Assembly: GCA_030039695.1 (NCBI GenBank)
Contig: JASHVB010000125.1
Span: 1 to 12,480, forward strand
DNA from: Acetobacteraceae bacterium
Lineage (GTDB): Bacteria; Pseudomonadota; Alphaproteobacteria; Acetobacterales; Acetobacteraceae
DNA length: 12,480 nt
Direction of reading: 5' to 3'
The translations under genes were made by a program, and so were the position numbers. The notes beneath the pieces are model-generated. The model did no database searches and was not told the origin of the DNA. It worked only from the letters and a program-made list of their open reading frames with translations. Below, in pieces: positions 1-7,200 of this stretch (position 1 is its first letter; each line of letters opens with the position of its first letter).

Positions 1-2
1 AA

Positions 3-1253
3 ATGTCCGTCATCATGTCCGATCCCGTCCGTGAGGCCGCATTCGATCTGCTGACCGCCGTGTTGGACCATCGCCGGCCCATGGAGGAGGCGCTCAACGG
101 CTTGCCCGCAGCAGCGCCGCGCGATCGCGCCGCCGCGCACCGGCTCGCCGCCACGGTACTGCGCCGGTTGGGCACGCTCGATGCTGTGCTCGAGCCCTAT
201 CTGCGCAAGCAGCCGCCCGAGCCGGTACGCCACGTCTTGCGGATCGGTGCGGCGGGTCTGCTGCTCTTGGAGACGCCAGGGCACGCGGCCGTCGCTACCG
301 CTGTTGAGCTGGCCCGATCACGCGGCCTGTCACCTTTCGCGGGTCTGGTGAACGCGGTGTTGCGGCGTGTCGCCACGACCGGCACAGCTGCGCTGGCCGA
401 ACTGGACGGACCGCGGCTGGATACGCCGGCCTGGATGTGGGCGTCGTGGGGCGACAATGCGCGGGCGATCGCCGTCGCCCACGTGCATCCGGCGCCGCTC
501 GACCTGACATTGCGCCCAGGTGCCGATCCACCGTCCGTTGGTGAGATCCTGCCCACCGGCTCGGTCCGGTTCCCGCCAGGCACGCCTCCGGAATCGCTGG
601 TAGGCTTTGCCCAGGGAGCGATGTGGGTACAGGACGCTGCTGCCGCACTGCCGGCGATGCTGCTGAGTGTGAAGCCAGGGGAGCGTGTGGCCGATCTCTG
701 TGCCGCGCCGGGCGGCAAGACTGGCCAGCTCGCTGCGTCAGGTGCGATTGTGACGGCCGTCGAGCGCGACGCCAACCGGATGCGCCGAATGGCGGAGAAC
801 CTGCGCCGCTGGCGTCTCGATGCAGAGCTGGTGCAGGCGGATGCGGCGACTTGGCAGCCAGACGAAGTGTTTGACGCGGTGTTGCTCGACGCGCCTTGCA
901 GCGCAACCGGGACCATCCGCCGCCATCCCGACGTGCTGCGGTTGAAGCGGCCCCAGGATGTCCGCGCGCTGACGCAGGCGCAGGACCGGTTGCTCGCAGC
1001 CGCTCCACGCCTGCTGCGTTCGGGCGGGCGGCTGATCTATGCCGTTTGCTCATTGCAGCCGGACGAAGGGCCGCAGCGCGTGGCTGCTGCATTGGCGGGC
1101 AGGCAGTGGCGGCTCGAGCCGTTCACACCGGCGGAACTCGCAGCCTTGCCCGAGGCGCGAACCGAGGAAGGGTTCCTCCGTACCCATCCGGGGATGTGGG
1201 CGGAGCGTGGCGGCATGGATGGGTTCTTCGCGGCGCGCCTGGTGCGGGAGTGA
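3..1253 (+). CDS. rsmB: 16S rRNA (cytosine-967-C5)-methyltransferase RsmB
   Basis: Cytoplasmic SAM-dependent enzyme that makes 5-methylcytosine in 16S rRNA (C967 in E. coli numbering). The first ~125 residues are a helical NusB-like RNA-binding domain. The rest is a Rossmann methyltransferase with SAM motif DLCAAPGGKTGQ from about residue 231. Both signature cysteines are present: C299 in motif IV (DAPCSATGT), which releases the product, and C349 in motif VI (AVCSLQPDEG), which by family knowledge is the nucleophile. At 416 residues it is close to the usual ~430. The gene begins at the window edge, so its ribosome binding site cannot be judged. The ATG at 15 (MSDPVREAAFDLL) is an equally good start. 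It ends in TGA at 1251-1253 and nothing is tightly coupled behind it. Identification is firm at family level. RsmB is preferred over RsmF-type paralogues because of the NusB-like N-terminus. Confidence 0.95.
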   Translation: MSVIMSDPVREAAFDLLTAVLDHRRPMEEALNGLPAAAPRDRAAAHRLAATVLRRLGTLDAVLEPYLRKQPPEPVRHVLRIGAAGLLLLETPGHAAVATAVELARSRGLSPFAGLVNAVLRRVATTGTAALAELDGPRLDTPAWMWASWGDNARAIAVAHVHPAPLDLTLRPGADPPSVGEILPTGSVRFPPGTPPESLVGFAQGAMWVQDAAAALPAMLLSVKPGERVADLCAAPGGKTGQLAASGAIVTAVERDANRMRRMAENLRRWRLDAELVQADAATWQPDEVFDAVLLDAPCSATGTIRRHPDVLRLKRPQDVRALTQAQDRLLAAAPRLLRSGGRLIYAVCSLQPDEGPQRVAAALAGRQWRLEPFTPAELAALPEARTEEGFLRTHPGMWAERGGMDGFFAARLVRE

Positions 1254-1689
1254 TGGCCAAGCTGGTGCCATCGCCCGCTCATCTTTGAGCGTTAAATCTT
1301 CTGAGGCCGTTCCACGAATATAGTGACGTCGCCCCAGTCCCTGTGGCGAGGCGACCCGGCACGACCTGGCCACGTGCGATAGATTTGTTCCGGACTTTGA
1401 CGGCGCTTCCGATGTGCCGCACGAGCGTGGTCGGCACCGCGCCGCCGGAGGCGAATGGGCATTATCAGAAGGACGGAGCGCACGTCACAACCGGCGATCC
1501 GCGGCCGGTGCGGCCTATCCAGTCTCACGGCGCAGCGCTTCGCGAGGGAACGCGCATGCTGGTCGGTTCGGTGCAACATGGGTTGGACCGAGATCCCGTG
1601 TCACCGGCGCGGTTGGCGAGATGGTGACGGGTGCGGCGGCATATTTTAGCGGCTCGAAGCGCCGCAATGGCGGTGCTACGTTTCCTGGC
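1254..1689. other. spacer between rsmB and the sensor kinase, no clear gene
   Basis: About 436 bases with no recognisable gene on either strand. The kinase reading frame stays open upstream to an ATG at 1414, but that stretch would encode an Arg/Ala/Gly-rich peptide with no domain character, so I treat it as an accidental extension. An 11-codon ORF starting on the last base of the rsmB stop codon (1253) is too short and featureless to call. The segment presumably contains the kinase promoter. I saw no well-spaced -35/-10 pair; the only AT-rich patch near the gene is at about 1641-1648. No tRNA-like or strong hairpin structure was found. Confidence 0.5.
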
Positions 1690-4062
1690 ATGCGGCTTTC
1701 CACGCGCCTCCTGCTGCTGGTTCTTGTCTGCGTTCTGCCCGTGATCGCCGTGCAGATTTACGGTGAGACCGGCCTGCGCCAGCGGCAAAGCGAGCAAATG
1801 CAGCAGTTTGCGTTGCGCCGAGCCGAGCTGGCCAACGCCGACTTGGTTGACGCTCTCAATGAGGTTCGCGTGCTCGCCGGTGTGCTGGGGCAGTCCGCGA
1901 ACATGCGCAAAGGCGGCGCGACATGCACCGAGCAGCTCAGTGTGTTGCAACGCTCACTTCCGGCGTATCGTTTCCTGGCGCTGTACCATGCGGACGGCCA
2001 TCCCGTATGTGCTTCGACGTCTGCAGTAACGGTAGACGCGGCAAAGGACTCGGTGATCAGGGCCGGGCGCGATGTTCAGATCGGTCGCTACAGCAAGATC
2101 GCCGGGGTCGGAGATTTTCTGCCGGTCAGCGTGCGCCTGCCTGCGGATGCAGGGCAGGCGGCGGTACTCGTTGCAGGTCTCGATCTGTCCTGGCTCGATC
2201 GTCATTTGGATGAGGTGAAGCTCTCGCGCGCCGACGCCGGTACGGTCAGCACAATGTTCGTGACGGACCGAGACGGTACAGTGGTTGCGCGCTCGCCGGC
2301 CATGCCAGAGCAGATCGGTGGCAAGCTGCCGTCCGCGCTGTTGCCATTCGTCAGAGCGGGCTCGTCAGGTGTTGCCAAAATCGCAAGCGACGAAGGCGCC
2401 CGCCGAATTGTCGCTGCCATTCCGGCAACTGCGCCGCCCATCGGATTGGCGGTGGTTGAAGTAACGTCTGTGCCGGCAATCATCACGGAAACGGCGCAGG
2501 CAGCGCTGCAGGATATTGCGCTTCTCGGCTTGGCGGTAATTATTGCGCTGAGCCTCGGTGCGGTCATGGCGCGCCGCTTCATCTACCGACCGACGCAGAG
2601 CCTGCTGTCCGCCGCGCGGCGCTGGCGCGACGGCGAGCTGAGCGCGCGTGCGGACGTGGGGGACCCTGGCTCGGAATTCGGCACGCTCGCGCAATCGTTC
2701 AACGCCATGGCAGCAACGTTGCAATCGCGTGAGTCGGAACGCCGCGTGCAGGCCGAGCTGCTGGAAGCGCAGGTTGCCGAACGCAGCAACGAATTGTCGG
2801 CGTCGAACAACCGTCTTCAGGTCGAGATCGCGGAACGCGAGAAAACCGAAGCGGCCTTGCTCCAAGCGCAAAAGCTGCAAGCGGTCGGGCAGCTCGCCGG
2901 CGGCATTGCGCACGACTTCAACAACATGCTGGCCACCGTTCTGGGCAGCCTCGAGCTGATGGAGCGCCGGGTCGCACCGGCCGTGCAGTCCTGGACCGAG
3001 GCAGATGCCGACCGGCTGCGCAAGCTGATCGAGCGGGCCAGCAACGCAGTGCAGCGCGGAGCGCAACTTACCTCGCGGCTGCTCGCGTTCTCGCGCCGGC
3101 AACGCCTCGCGGCACGGCCCACGGACCTCAATCAGCTCATCGCCGACTTGGTGACGCTGGCGACCAGTACGCTGGGCCGCCGGGTACGGGTCTCTACGCA
3201 TCTCGCCGCGGATCTGCCCTTGGCCATGGTCGATCCGAGCCAAGTGGAGGCGGCCTTGCTCAATCTCTGCCTGAATGCGCGGGATGCCATGCAGGACGGT
3301 GGGGAGTTGACCATCAGCACCGGCACCGAAGAGCTGGAGCAAGGCAGCAGAGCAGACGATCCGCCGCCCGGCACTTATGTCCGGGTCAGCGTCGCTGATA
3401 GCGGGACCGGAATGGCGCCGGAGGTGGTGTCCCGTGCGTTCGAACCGTTCTTCACGACGAAAGGATCAGGTGGCACGGGCCTCGGGCTGGCCCAAGTGTA
3501 CAGCATGGCACGACAGTCGGGCGGTGGGGTGCGGATATTCAGTACCCAGGGTGCCGGGACCGAAGTGGTGCTGCTGCTACCCTGCGCTGTCGGCGATGCC
3601 GAGGCAAAACCATCGGCACGGGCCGGGGACGTTGCGCCGCGTGGCCTGCCACCAATTTTTGTGCTGGTGGTGGACGACGACATGGCCGTGCGCCAAGTCA
3701 CCGTGGAAATGCTGCGGGATTTAGGGTGTGCCACAGCGCAGGCGGCCAGCGCCACCGAAGCACTGACGCTGCTGCCGCAACTTCCCGATCCGCCGGATCT
3801 GATCCTGCTGGACTACGCGATGCCGGGCATGAACGGACTGCAGCTCGCGCGGCGGCTGCGCGAGCGAAGCTTCGCGATGCCGATTGTCCTGGTCACCGGC
3901 TACGCGGAGCTCGCCGATTCCGAGCGCAGCGGCCATCCGCTGGACGCGCTGCTGCGCAAGCCATTCACCATTCGCGAACTAGACGCCACGTTGATGCGCC
4001 TGCGCCGGCGCGGCCACGTCGGCTCCAACGTTATCCGTCTGCGCGCGCGCGAACGAGGTTAG
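1690..4062 (+). CDS. membrane hybrid sensor histidine kinase (HAMP-HisKA-HATPase-REC)
   Basis: Inner-membrane hybrid kinase, 790 residues from the chosen start. Order: transmembrane helix 1 at residues ~5-24; a periplasmic sensor of ~250 residues resembling double-Cache/PDC sensors (fold inferred); transmembrane helix 2 at ~274-296; HAMP at ~297-350; a coiled-coil signalling helix; HisKA with phospho-acceptor H408 in GGIAHDFNN; HATPase with N529 (N box, LNARDAM), D570 (DSGTGM) and the GTGLGL lid; and a C-terminal receiver with acidic pocket VVDDD, phospho-acceptor D708 (LLDYAMPG) and KPF lysine. All key catalytic residues are intact. There is no output domain and no adjacent response regulator or phosphotransfer gene, so it is an orphan whose partner lies elsewhere. 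The ATG at 1690 is chosen because it places MRLSTRLLLL directly before helix 1. The in-frame ATG at 1621 is possible, and neither has a strong Shine-Dalgarno. The ligand cannot be read from sequence. Confidence 0.9.
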   Translation: MRLSTRLLLLVLVCVLPVIAVQIYGETGLRQRQSEQMQQFALRRAELANADLVDALNEVRVLAGVLGQSANMRKGGATCTEQLSVLQRSLPAYRFLALYHADGHPVCASTSAVTVDAAKDSVIRAGRDVQIGRYSKIAGVGDFLPVSVRLPADAGQAAVLVAGLDLSWLDRHLDEVKLSRADAGTVSTMFVTDRDGTVVARSPAMPEQIGGKLPSALLPFVRAGSSGVAKIASDEGARRIVAAIPATAPPIGLAVVEVTSVPAIITETAQAALQDIALLGLAVIIALSLGAVMARRFIYRPTQSLLSAARRWRDGELSARADVGDPGSEFGTLAQSFNAMAATLQSRESERRVQAELLEAQVAERSNELSASNNRLQVEIAEREKTEAALLQAQKLQAVGQLAGGIAHDFNNMLATVLGSLELMERRVAPAVQSWTEADADRLRKLIERASNAVQRGAQLTSRLLAFSRRQRLAARPTDLNQLIADLVTLATSTLGRRVRVSTHLAADLPLAMVDPSQVEAALLNLCLNARDAMQDGGELTISTGTEELEQGSRADDPPPGTYVRVSVADSGTGMAPEVVSRAFEPFFTTKGSGGTGLGLAQVYSMARQSGGGVRIFSTQGAGTEVVLLLPCAVGDAEAKPSARAGDVAPRGLPPIFVLVVDDDMAVRQVTVEMLRDLGCATAQAASATEALTLLPQLPDPPDLILLDYAMPGMNGLQLARRLRERSFAMPIVLVTGYAELADSERSGHPLDALLRKPFTIRELDATLMRLRRRGHVGSNVIRLRARERG

Positions 4063-4109
4063 GGGACGCGGGCGTGGCGAGTTGGGCGTACGTTCTCCTT
4101 TGGGAGGGC

Positions 4110-4160
4110 GACAAGGGGAGGGGCGCGATTTTGATGTGTCGTGACCAATCCCCTTATGTC
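4110..4160. repeat. imperfect inverted repeat between convergent genes
   Basis: GACA+AGGGGA (4110-4119) is the reverse complement of TCCCCT and TGTC (4149-4154, 4157-4160), with a two-base bulge (4155-4156) and a 29-base loop. It lies in the 161-base gap between the convergent kinase and lipoprotein genes, where a bidirectional terminator would be expected. There is no T-run after either arm and the loop is long, so terminator function is only a weak inference. Confidence 0.2.
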
Positions 4161-4223
4161 GGGCCGCTTCGCGCACGAAACCGCCGGGAGACGAAATCCC
4201 CGTTTCTTGGTGTCTTGCGCGCG

Positions 4224-4772
4224 CTACTGCTGCCCCGCTTTTGCCTTCGCGGCCTCCCATTCCTCCGGCGTTAGCTGAAACCCGGCTAGGACCGAATAAG
4301 CGGCCCCCGACTTCCTCGTGCTAATCGGCAGAAGCATTTCCAGTTCACCGCTGGTAATGTCGAGCCGGTCCACATTGGGCGGAAATGCGCCACGCAGCAC
4401 AAAGATGCGCTTGTCGAGGATCTGATAGCCCTCGGTCACTGCCAGATAGACTGGCACGTAGGCCTGACGCCCCTGCAGTGCGGGGCCGCGCGTCAGTTCA
4501 ATGGCGAACTTGACCGTCGTGTCGAGCCTGTTCTTGTTGTCCGGATCCAGCTTGCACTGACCCTGGATGCCCATCATCCGCCCCGAGTACAGCAGGTCGG
4601 TCAAGTGCTCGCCGGTCGCTCCCGGTCGGTAGGCGGAAACTTCGCCTGTCTCCGCAGGAAGTCCCGGATTGGGACAGACCGGTGGGAACTGGTCTTGACC
4701 TGGGGCGCAACTGGCCGCCAGACCGGCGAGCAGCACGAAGGGGAACGCGCGAAAACAAATGGGCAGCGACAT
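4224..4772 (-). CDS. small predicted lipoprotein of unknown function
   Basis: I do not recognise a named family. The 182-residue product starts with a signal sequence (hydrophobic core FPFVLLAGLAA, residues ~10-20) followed by Cys22 in LAASC. The lipobox is slightly non-canonical because Ala rather than Leu is at -3. Lipidation at C22 and anchoring in the cell envelope are inferred. The mature part has further cysteines at C33 and C73, a probable beta-rich middle, and a charged helical tail ending AKAKAGQQ. The start at 4772 is supported by GGAG six bases upstream (complement of 4779-4782) and by the signal peptide beginning there. The frame stays open to 4928, but that extension lacks protein character. 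The gene converges with the sensor kinase and diverges from thrB across 170 bases, so it is probably monocistronic. Confident as a gene, not as a function. Confidence 0.75.
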   Translation of the reverse strand: MSLPICFRAFPFVLLAGLAASCAPGQDQFPPVCPNPGLPAETGEVSAYRPGATGEHLTDLLYSGRMMGIQGQCKLDPDNKNRLDTTVKFAIELTRGPALQGRQAYVPVYLAVTEGYQILDKRIFVLRGAFPPNVDRLDITSGELEMLLPISTRKSGAAYSVLAGFQLTPEEWEAAKAKAGQQ

Positions 4773-4942
4773 CGGCAACTCCGGACGGTACGCCCGGACT
4801 CGCCAGGCGAACGCATTGTGCCGGCCCGCGGCGGGATGGACAACTCGCCGCCACACCGCCACCCTGGCACCCGCGCTGACCAGCCAGGAGTACCGTTTGA
4901 CCGCGCCGACTGCGAACTTCCTGCCCACCCGACCCGGCTGAC

Positions 4943-5902
4943 ATGGCGGTCTACACCGAAGTCACCGACGACGCCCTGGCTGCGTTTCTTGCCGAGTACG
5001 ACCTCGGAACGATGGTGGCGTTCCGCGGTATCGCGGAGGGCGTGGAGAATTCGAACTACTCACTGCGCACCACGGCCGGCGACTACATCCTGACGCTGTA
5101 CGAAAGGCGCGTGGATCCAGCAGAGCTGCCGTGGTTCCTCGGGCTGATGGAGCATCTGGCGAACCGCGGCATTGTCTGCCCGCTGCCGGTGCACGGCCGC
5201 GATGGCATCGCGCTGCGCAGGCTGTGCGACCGCCATGCCGCAATCACCACGTTCCTGCCGGGTGTCTGGCCGCGGCGCGTTCGGGTGGAGCATTGTGGGC
5301 CGTTGGGTGCGGCGCTGGCCGCGCTGCATCTCGCCGGCGCCGATTACAAGCCGACCCGGCGCAACGCGCTCGGGCCGGGCGGATGGAGACCGCTGCTCGA
5401 TCGTTCGCGTCGTGGCGGCGACGCGGTGCAGCCTGGGTTGATGGCCGAACTGGACGCGGTCCTGGCGCATATTCTTGCCGTGTGGCCCCGCGATCTCCCC
5501 AGCGGCCACATCCATGCGGACCTGTTCCCCGACAACGTGTTCTTTCTCGAAGGGCGGCTCTCGGGCATCATCGATTTCTATTTCGCGGCAACCGACATAC
5601 TGGCCTATGACGTGGCCGTGTGCCTGAACGCTTGGTGTTTCGAGGCGGATTTTTCGTTCAATGTGACGAAGGCACGCGCGTTGTTGTCCGCCTACGCAGC
5701 GACGCGCGCGTTGTCGGCGGCCGAGCGGGCGGCGCTGCCGCTGCTGTGTCAGGGGGCGGCGATGCGTTTCTTGCTGACCCGGCTGTACGACTGGCTGAAC
5801 ACGCCGGAAGGCGCTCTGGTGACGCGTAAGAATCCGCTGGAATTTCTGCGCCGGCTACGCTTCCACCTGTCGGCCGCGGACGAGCATGCGTATGGAATTT
5901 GA
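4943..5902 (+). CDS. thrB: homoserine kinase, type II (ThrB, APH/choline-kinase fold)
   Basis: ATP-dependent kinase that phosphorylates L-homoserine to O-phosphohomoserine, the step before threonine synthase. It belongs to the protein-kinase-like (APH) type used by many alphaproteobacteria, not the GHMP type of E. coli. The N-terminus MAVYTEVTDDALAAFL and the segment EGVENSNYSL at 33-42 are typical of this family. The catalytic loop is H191-A-D193 followed by N198 (GHIHADLFPDN), with D193 as predicted base. The metal-binding DF(Y/G)-like motif is D211-F-Y. Its 319 residues match the usual ~320. There is no clear Shine-Dalgarno before 4943, but the family-typical N-terminus fixes the start. 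The neighbouring ispH often seen upstream in relatives is absent. rnhA, a common partner, lies downstream but is separated by an unusually long spacer. Confidence 0.95.
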   Translation: MAVYTEVTDDALAAFLAEYDLGTMVAFRGIAEGVENSNYSLRTTAGDYILTLYERRVDPAELPWFLGLMEHLANRGIVCPLPVHGRDGIALRRLCDRHAAITTFLPGVWPRRVRVEHCGPLGAALAALHLAGADYKPTRRNALGPGGWRPLLDRSRRGGDAVQPGLMAELDAVLAHILAVWPRDLPSGHIHADLFPDNVFFLEGRLSGIIDFYFAATDILAYDVAVCLNAWCFEADFSFNVTKARALLSAYAATRALSAAERAALPLLCQGAAMRFLLTRLYDWLNTPEGALVTRKNPLEFLRRLRFHLSAADEHAYGI

Positions 5903-6340
5903 CCGCTAAGATATGGTAAAATTGGTCTGGGCGTCGAACGTCGATGACTGGGCCAAGCCCCACGATGACGGGACAAACAAATCGCCGCTGAAGTCGACAT
6001 CTGATGCTGTGCTGGCAGAGGCGGCTCAGGTGATAACCGCCGATCCCGGCCTTCGGCCGGAGGTGCAAGATCGTACCGACGACGTCGGCGCCCATGCGCA
6101 CCATCTGCGCCTGTCGAAGACTCGCGTTACATCGGCGGTCGCATGGCTGACGCGGCGCACGGTGGCGGAGGTCGGTTGGCCGCGCGTGGGTTCGGCGAGA
6201 CGCGGTCGATCGCTGGGGGTTCTACCGAGCAGAGACGCAGCAGAAACCGCCGTGTGGAGGTCGCGATCCCGGCGTGCGTGCGGAATTGACGGGCCAGTAC
6301 TCTGGAAACGCATGTACGATCCGCTATCAATGCGCGCACC
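5903..6340. other. 438-base spacer between thrB and rnhA, with a doubtful ORF
   Basis: No recognised gene. A plus-strand ORF of 149 codons (5913-6362) spans the gap and overlaps the start of rnhA. By hand count over codons 1-91 it is about 73% GC at third positions, and codons 31-91 are GC-rich at first positions, so they look coding-like. Its C-terminal half is Arg/Ser-rich without domain character, and I recognise nothing in it. It could be a lineage-specific protein, decayed coding sequence or chance. A 6-bp GC hairpin with a TTC loop (CCGGCC 6046-6051, GGCCGG 6055-6060) lacks a T-tract and is not a clear terminator. TTGACG at 6286-6291 has a -35-like sequence, but no convincing -10 at 16-18 bases follows. 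Promoter elements for rnhA therefore remain unassigned. Confidence 0.3.
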
Positions 6341-6817
6341 ATGGAAAACCAAGGGCAAGTGACAGTAACGCCGGGGCCGCGGGCCTCGGACGTGGTGGAA
6401 ATCTGGACCGACGGCGGCGCCAAGCCCAACCCCGGACCGGGTGGCTGGGGCGCGATCCTGCGGTTCCACGGCGTCGAGCGCGAACTGTCGGGCGGCGAAC
6501 CTGCCACCACCAACAACCGCATGGAATTGACGGCCGCGGCGGCGGCACTGGAAGCGTTGAAGCGTCCCTGCCGCGTCGTGCTGCACACCGACAGCGAATA
6601 CGTGAAAAACGGCGTCACCCGCTGGCACCAGGGCTGGGTACGCAAGAACTGGCGCAGCTCAACCGGTGATCCGGTCAAGAACATGGACTTGTGGCAGCGG
6701 TTGCTCGCAGCGGCCGCAAAACATCGCGTGGAATGGCGCTGGGTGCGCGGCCATGCTGGCAATGCGATGAACGAGCGCGCTGACGAACTGGCGACGCGGG
6801 CGCGCAAGGCACTATAG
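6341..6817 (+). CDS. rnhA: ribonuclease HI
   Basis: Cytoplasmic endonuclease that cuts the RNA strand of RNA-DNA hybrids, removing primers and R-loops. The full catalytic set is visible: D24 ([14 protein letters not shown]), E62 (NNRMELTAA), D84 (HTDSEYV), D148 (NERADELA) and the flexible-loop H138 (VRGHAGN). Each is offset by exactly 14 from E. coli D10/E48/D70/D134/H124, so there is a 14-residue N-terminal extension and no internal gaps. The basic protrusion region around [11 protein letters not shown] is also present. At 158 residues it is normal length for alphaproteobacteria. The start at 6341 gives a short polar leader without a good Shine-Dalgarno; no better in-frame start exists before the TDGG strand. 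Downstream there is a 383-base gap, so no operon partner is evident. Confidence 0.97.
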   Translation: MENQGQVTVTPGPRASDVVEIWTDGGAKPNPGPGGWGAILRFHGVERELSGGEPATTNNRMELTAAAAALEALKRPCRVVLHTDSEYVKNGVTRWHQGWVRKNWRSSTGDPVKNMDLWQRLLAAAAKHRVEWRWVRGHAGNAMNERADELATRARKAL

Positions 6818-6884
6818 CGGATGCAAGGTTGGGTGGCGGCGCAAGCGGCGGGTGTCATCGTGGCGGGCGCCTGGCTGAGGCGAA

Positions 6885-6992
6885 ATGACTCTGCCGACCA
6901 TCGGTGGCGAGGTCCGCGGCGACCGGAACGCACTAAATTATCTGGAACTGATCGCTCATCAGGATGGCCGCCCCGGGAAGCGATCGAGCTGA
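6885..6992 (+). CDS. tentative small ORF, possibly frameshifted
   Basis: An ATG at 6885 preceded by TGAGG (6876-6880) four bases upstream opens a 35-codon frame with product MTLPTIGGEVRGDRNALNYL and onward, ending in TGA at 6990-6992. If one base is missing in the C-run near 6971-6974, reading continues in the next frame as REAIELMRQAVARAV and stops at the TAA 7019-7021. That gives a coherent ~45-residue peptide with an amphipathic helical C-terminus. The good ribosome binding site and the sensible peptide on both sides of the shift are the only support. I recognise no family. It could be a genuine small protein, a decayed one, a base error or coincidence. Confidence 0.25.
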   Translation: MTLPTIGGEVRGDRNALNYLELIAHQDGRPGKRSS

Positions 6993-7183
6993 TGCGCCAG
7001 GCGGTCGCGCGCGCGGTCTAAACCTGTTCAAGAACGAGGTCTCCCGCCATAGCGGTTCTCGCTCGGGCAGCGAAAACATCAGCCACGCTTGGCCGGCCTC
7101 TCGGTTCCATCGCCAACGGCAATGGCACGAAATGTATCGACACCGGCCCGGTTATCGGCCACGCTCCGCATCGGCAATCTACA

Positions 7184-7193
7184 GGGAGGGAAG
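7184..7193 (+). promoter_or_regulatory. ribosome binding site fixing the caspase-like gene start
   Basis: GGGAGGGAAG is a strong purine-rich Shine-Dalgarno ending seven bases before the ATG at 7201. It supports that start over the upstream in-frame ATGs from 6964 onward, and the signal peptide begins exactly there. Confidence 0.7.
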
Positions 7194-7200
7194 TTCCAGC

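Larger units (their letters stand above)
6818..7200. other. spacer between rnhA and the caspase-like gene
   Basis: 383 bases with no established gene. It contains the tentative small ORF at 6885, described separately, an AT-richer patch around 6931-6942, and the 5' leader of the caspase-like gene. The caspase frame is open back to 6964, but residues before the ATG at 7201 look like read-through (Arg/Ser/His-rich). No RNA gene or strong terminator was recognised after rnhA. Confidence 0.4.

Noticed and set aside
295..1092. 265-codon minus-strand ORF inside rsmB
   Set aside because: Composition is Arg/Ala/Pro-rich and it covers the conserved methyltransferase motifs of rsmB on the other strand.
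2365..3342. 325-codon ORF on the minus strand inside the sensor kinase
   Set aside because: The plus strand here encodes HAMP, HisKA and part of the HATPase with all motifs intact. The antisense product is Arg/Gln-rich with no domain, as expected for shadow frames in high-GC DNA.
4773..4942. N-terminal extension of the lipoprotein to 4928
   Set aside because: The added residues precede a clear signal peptide and a good ribosome binding site at 4772, and fill what must be the divergent promoter region with thrB.
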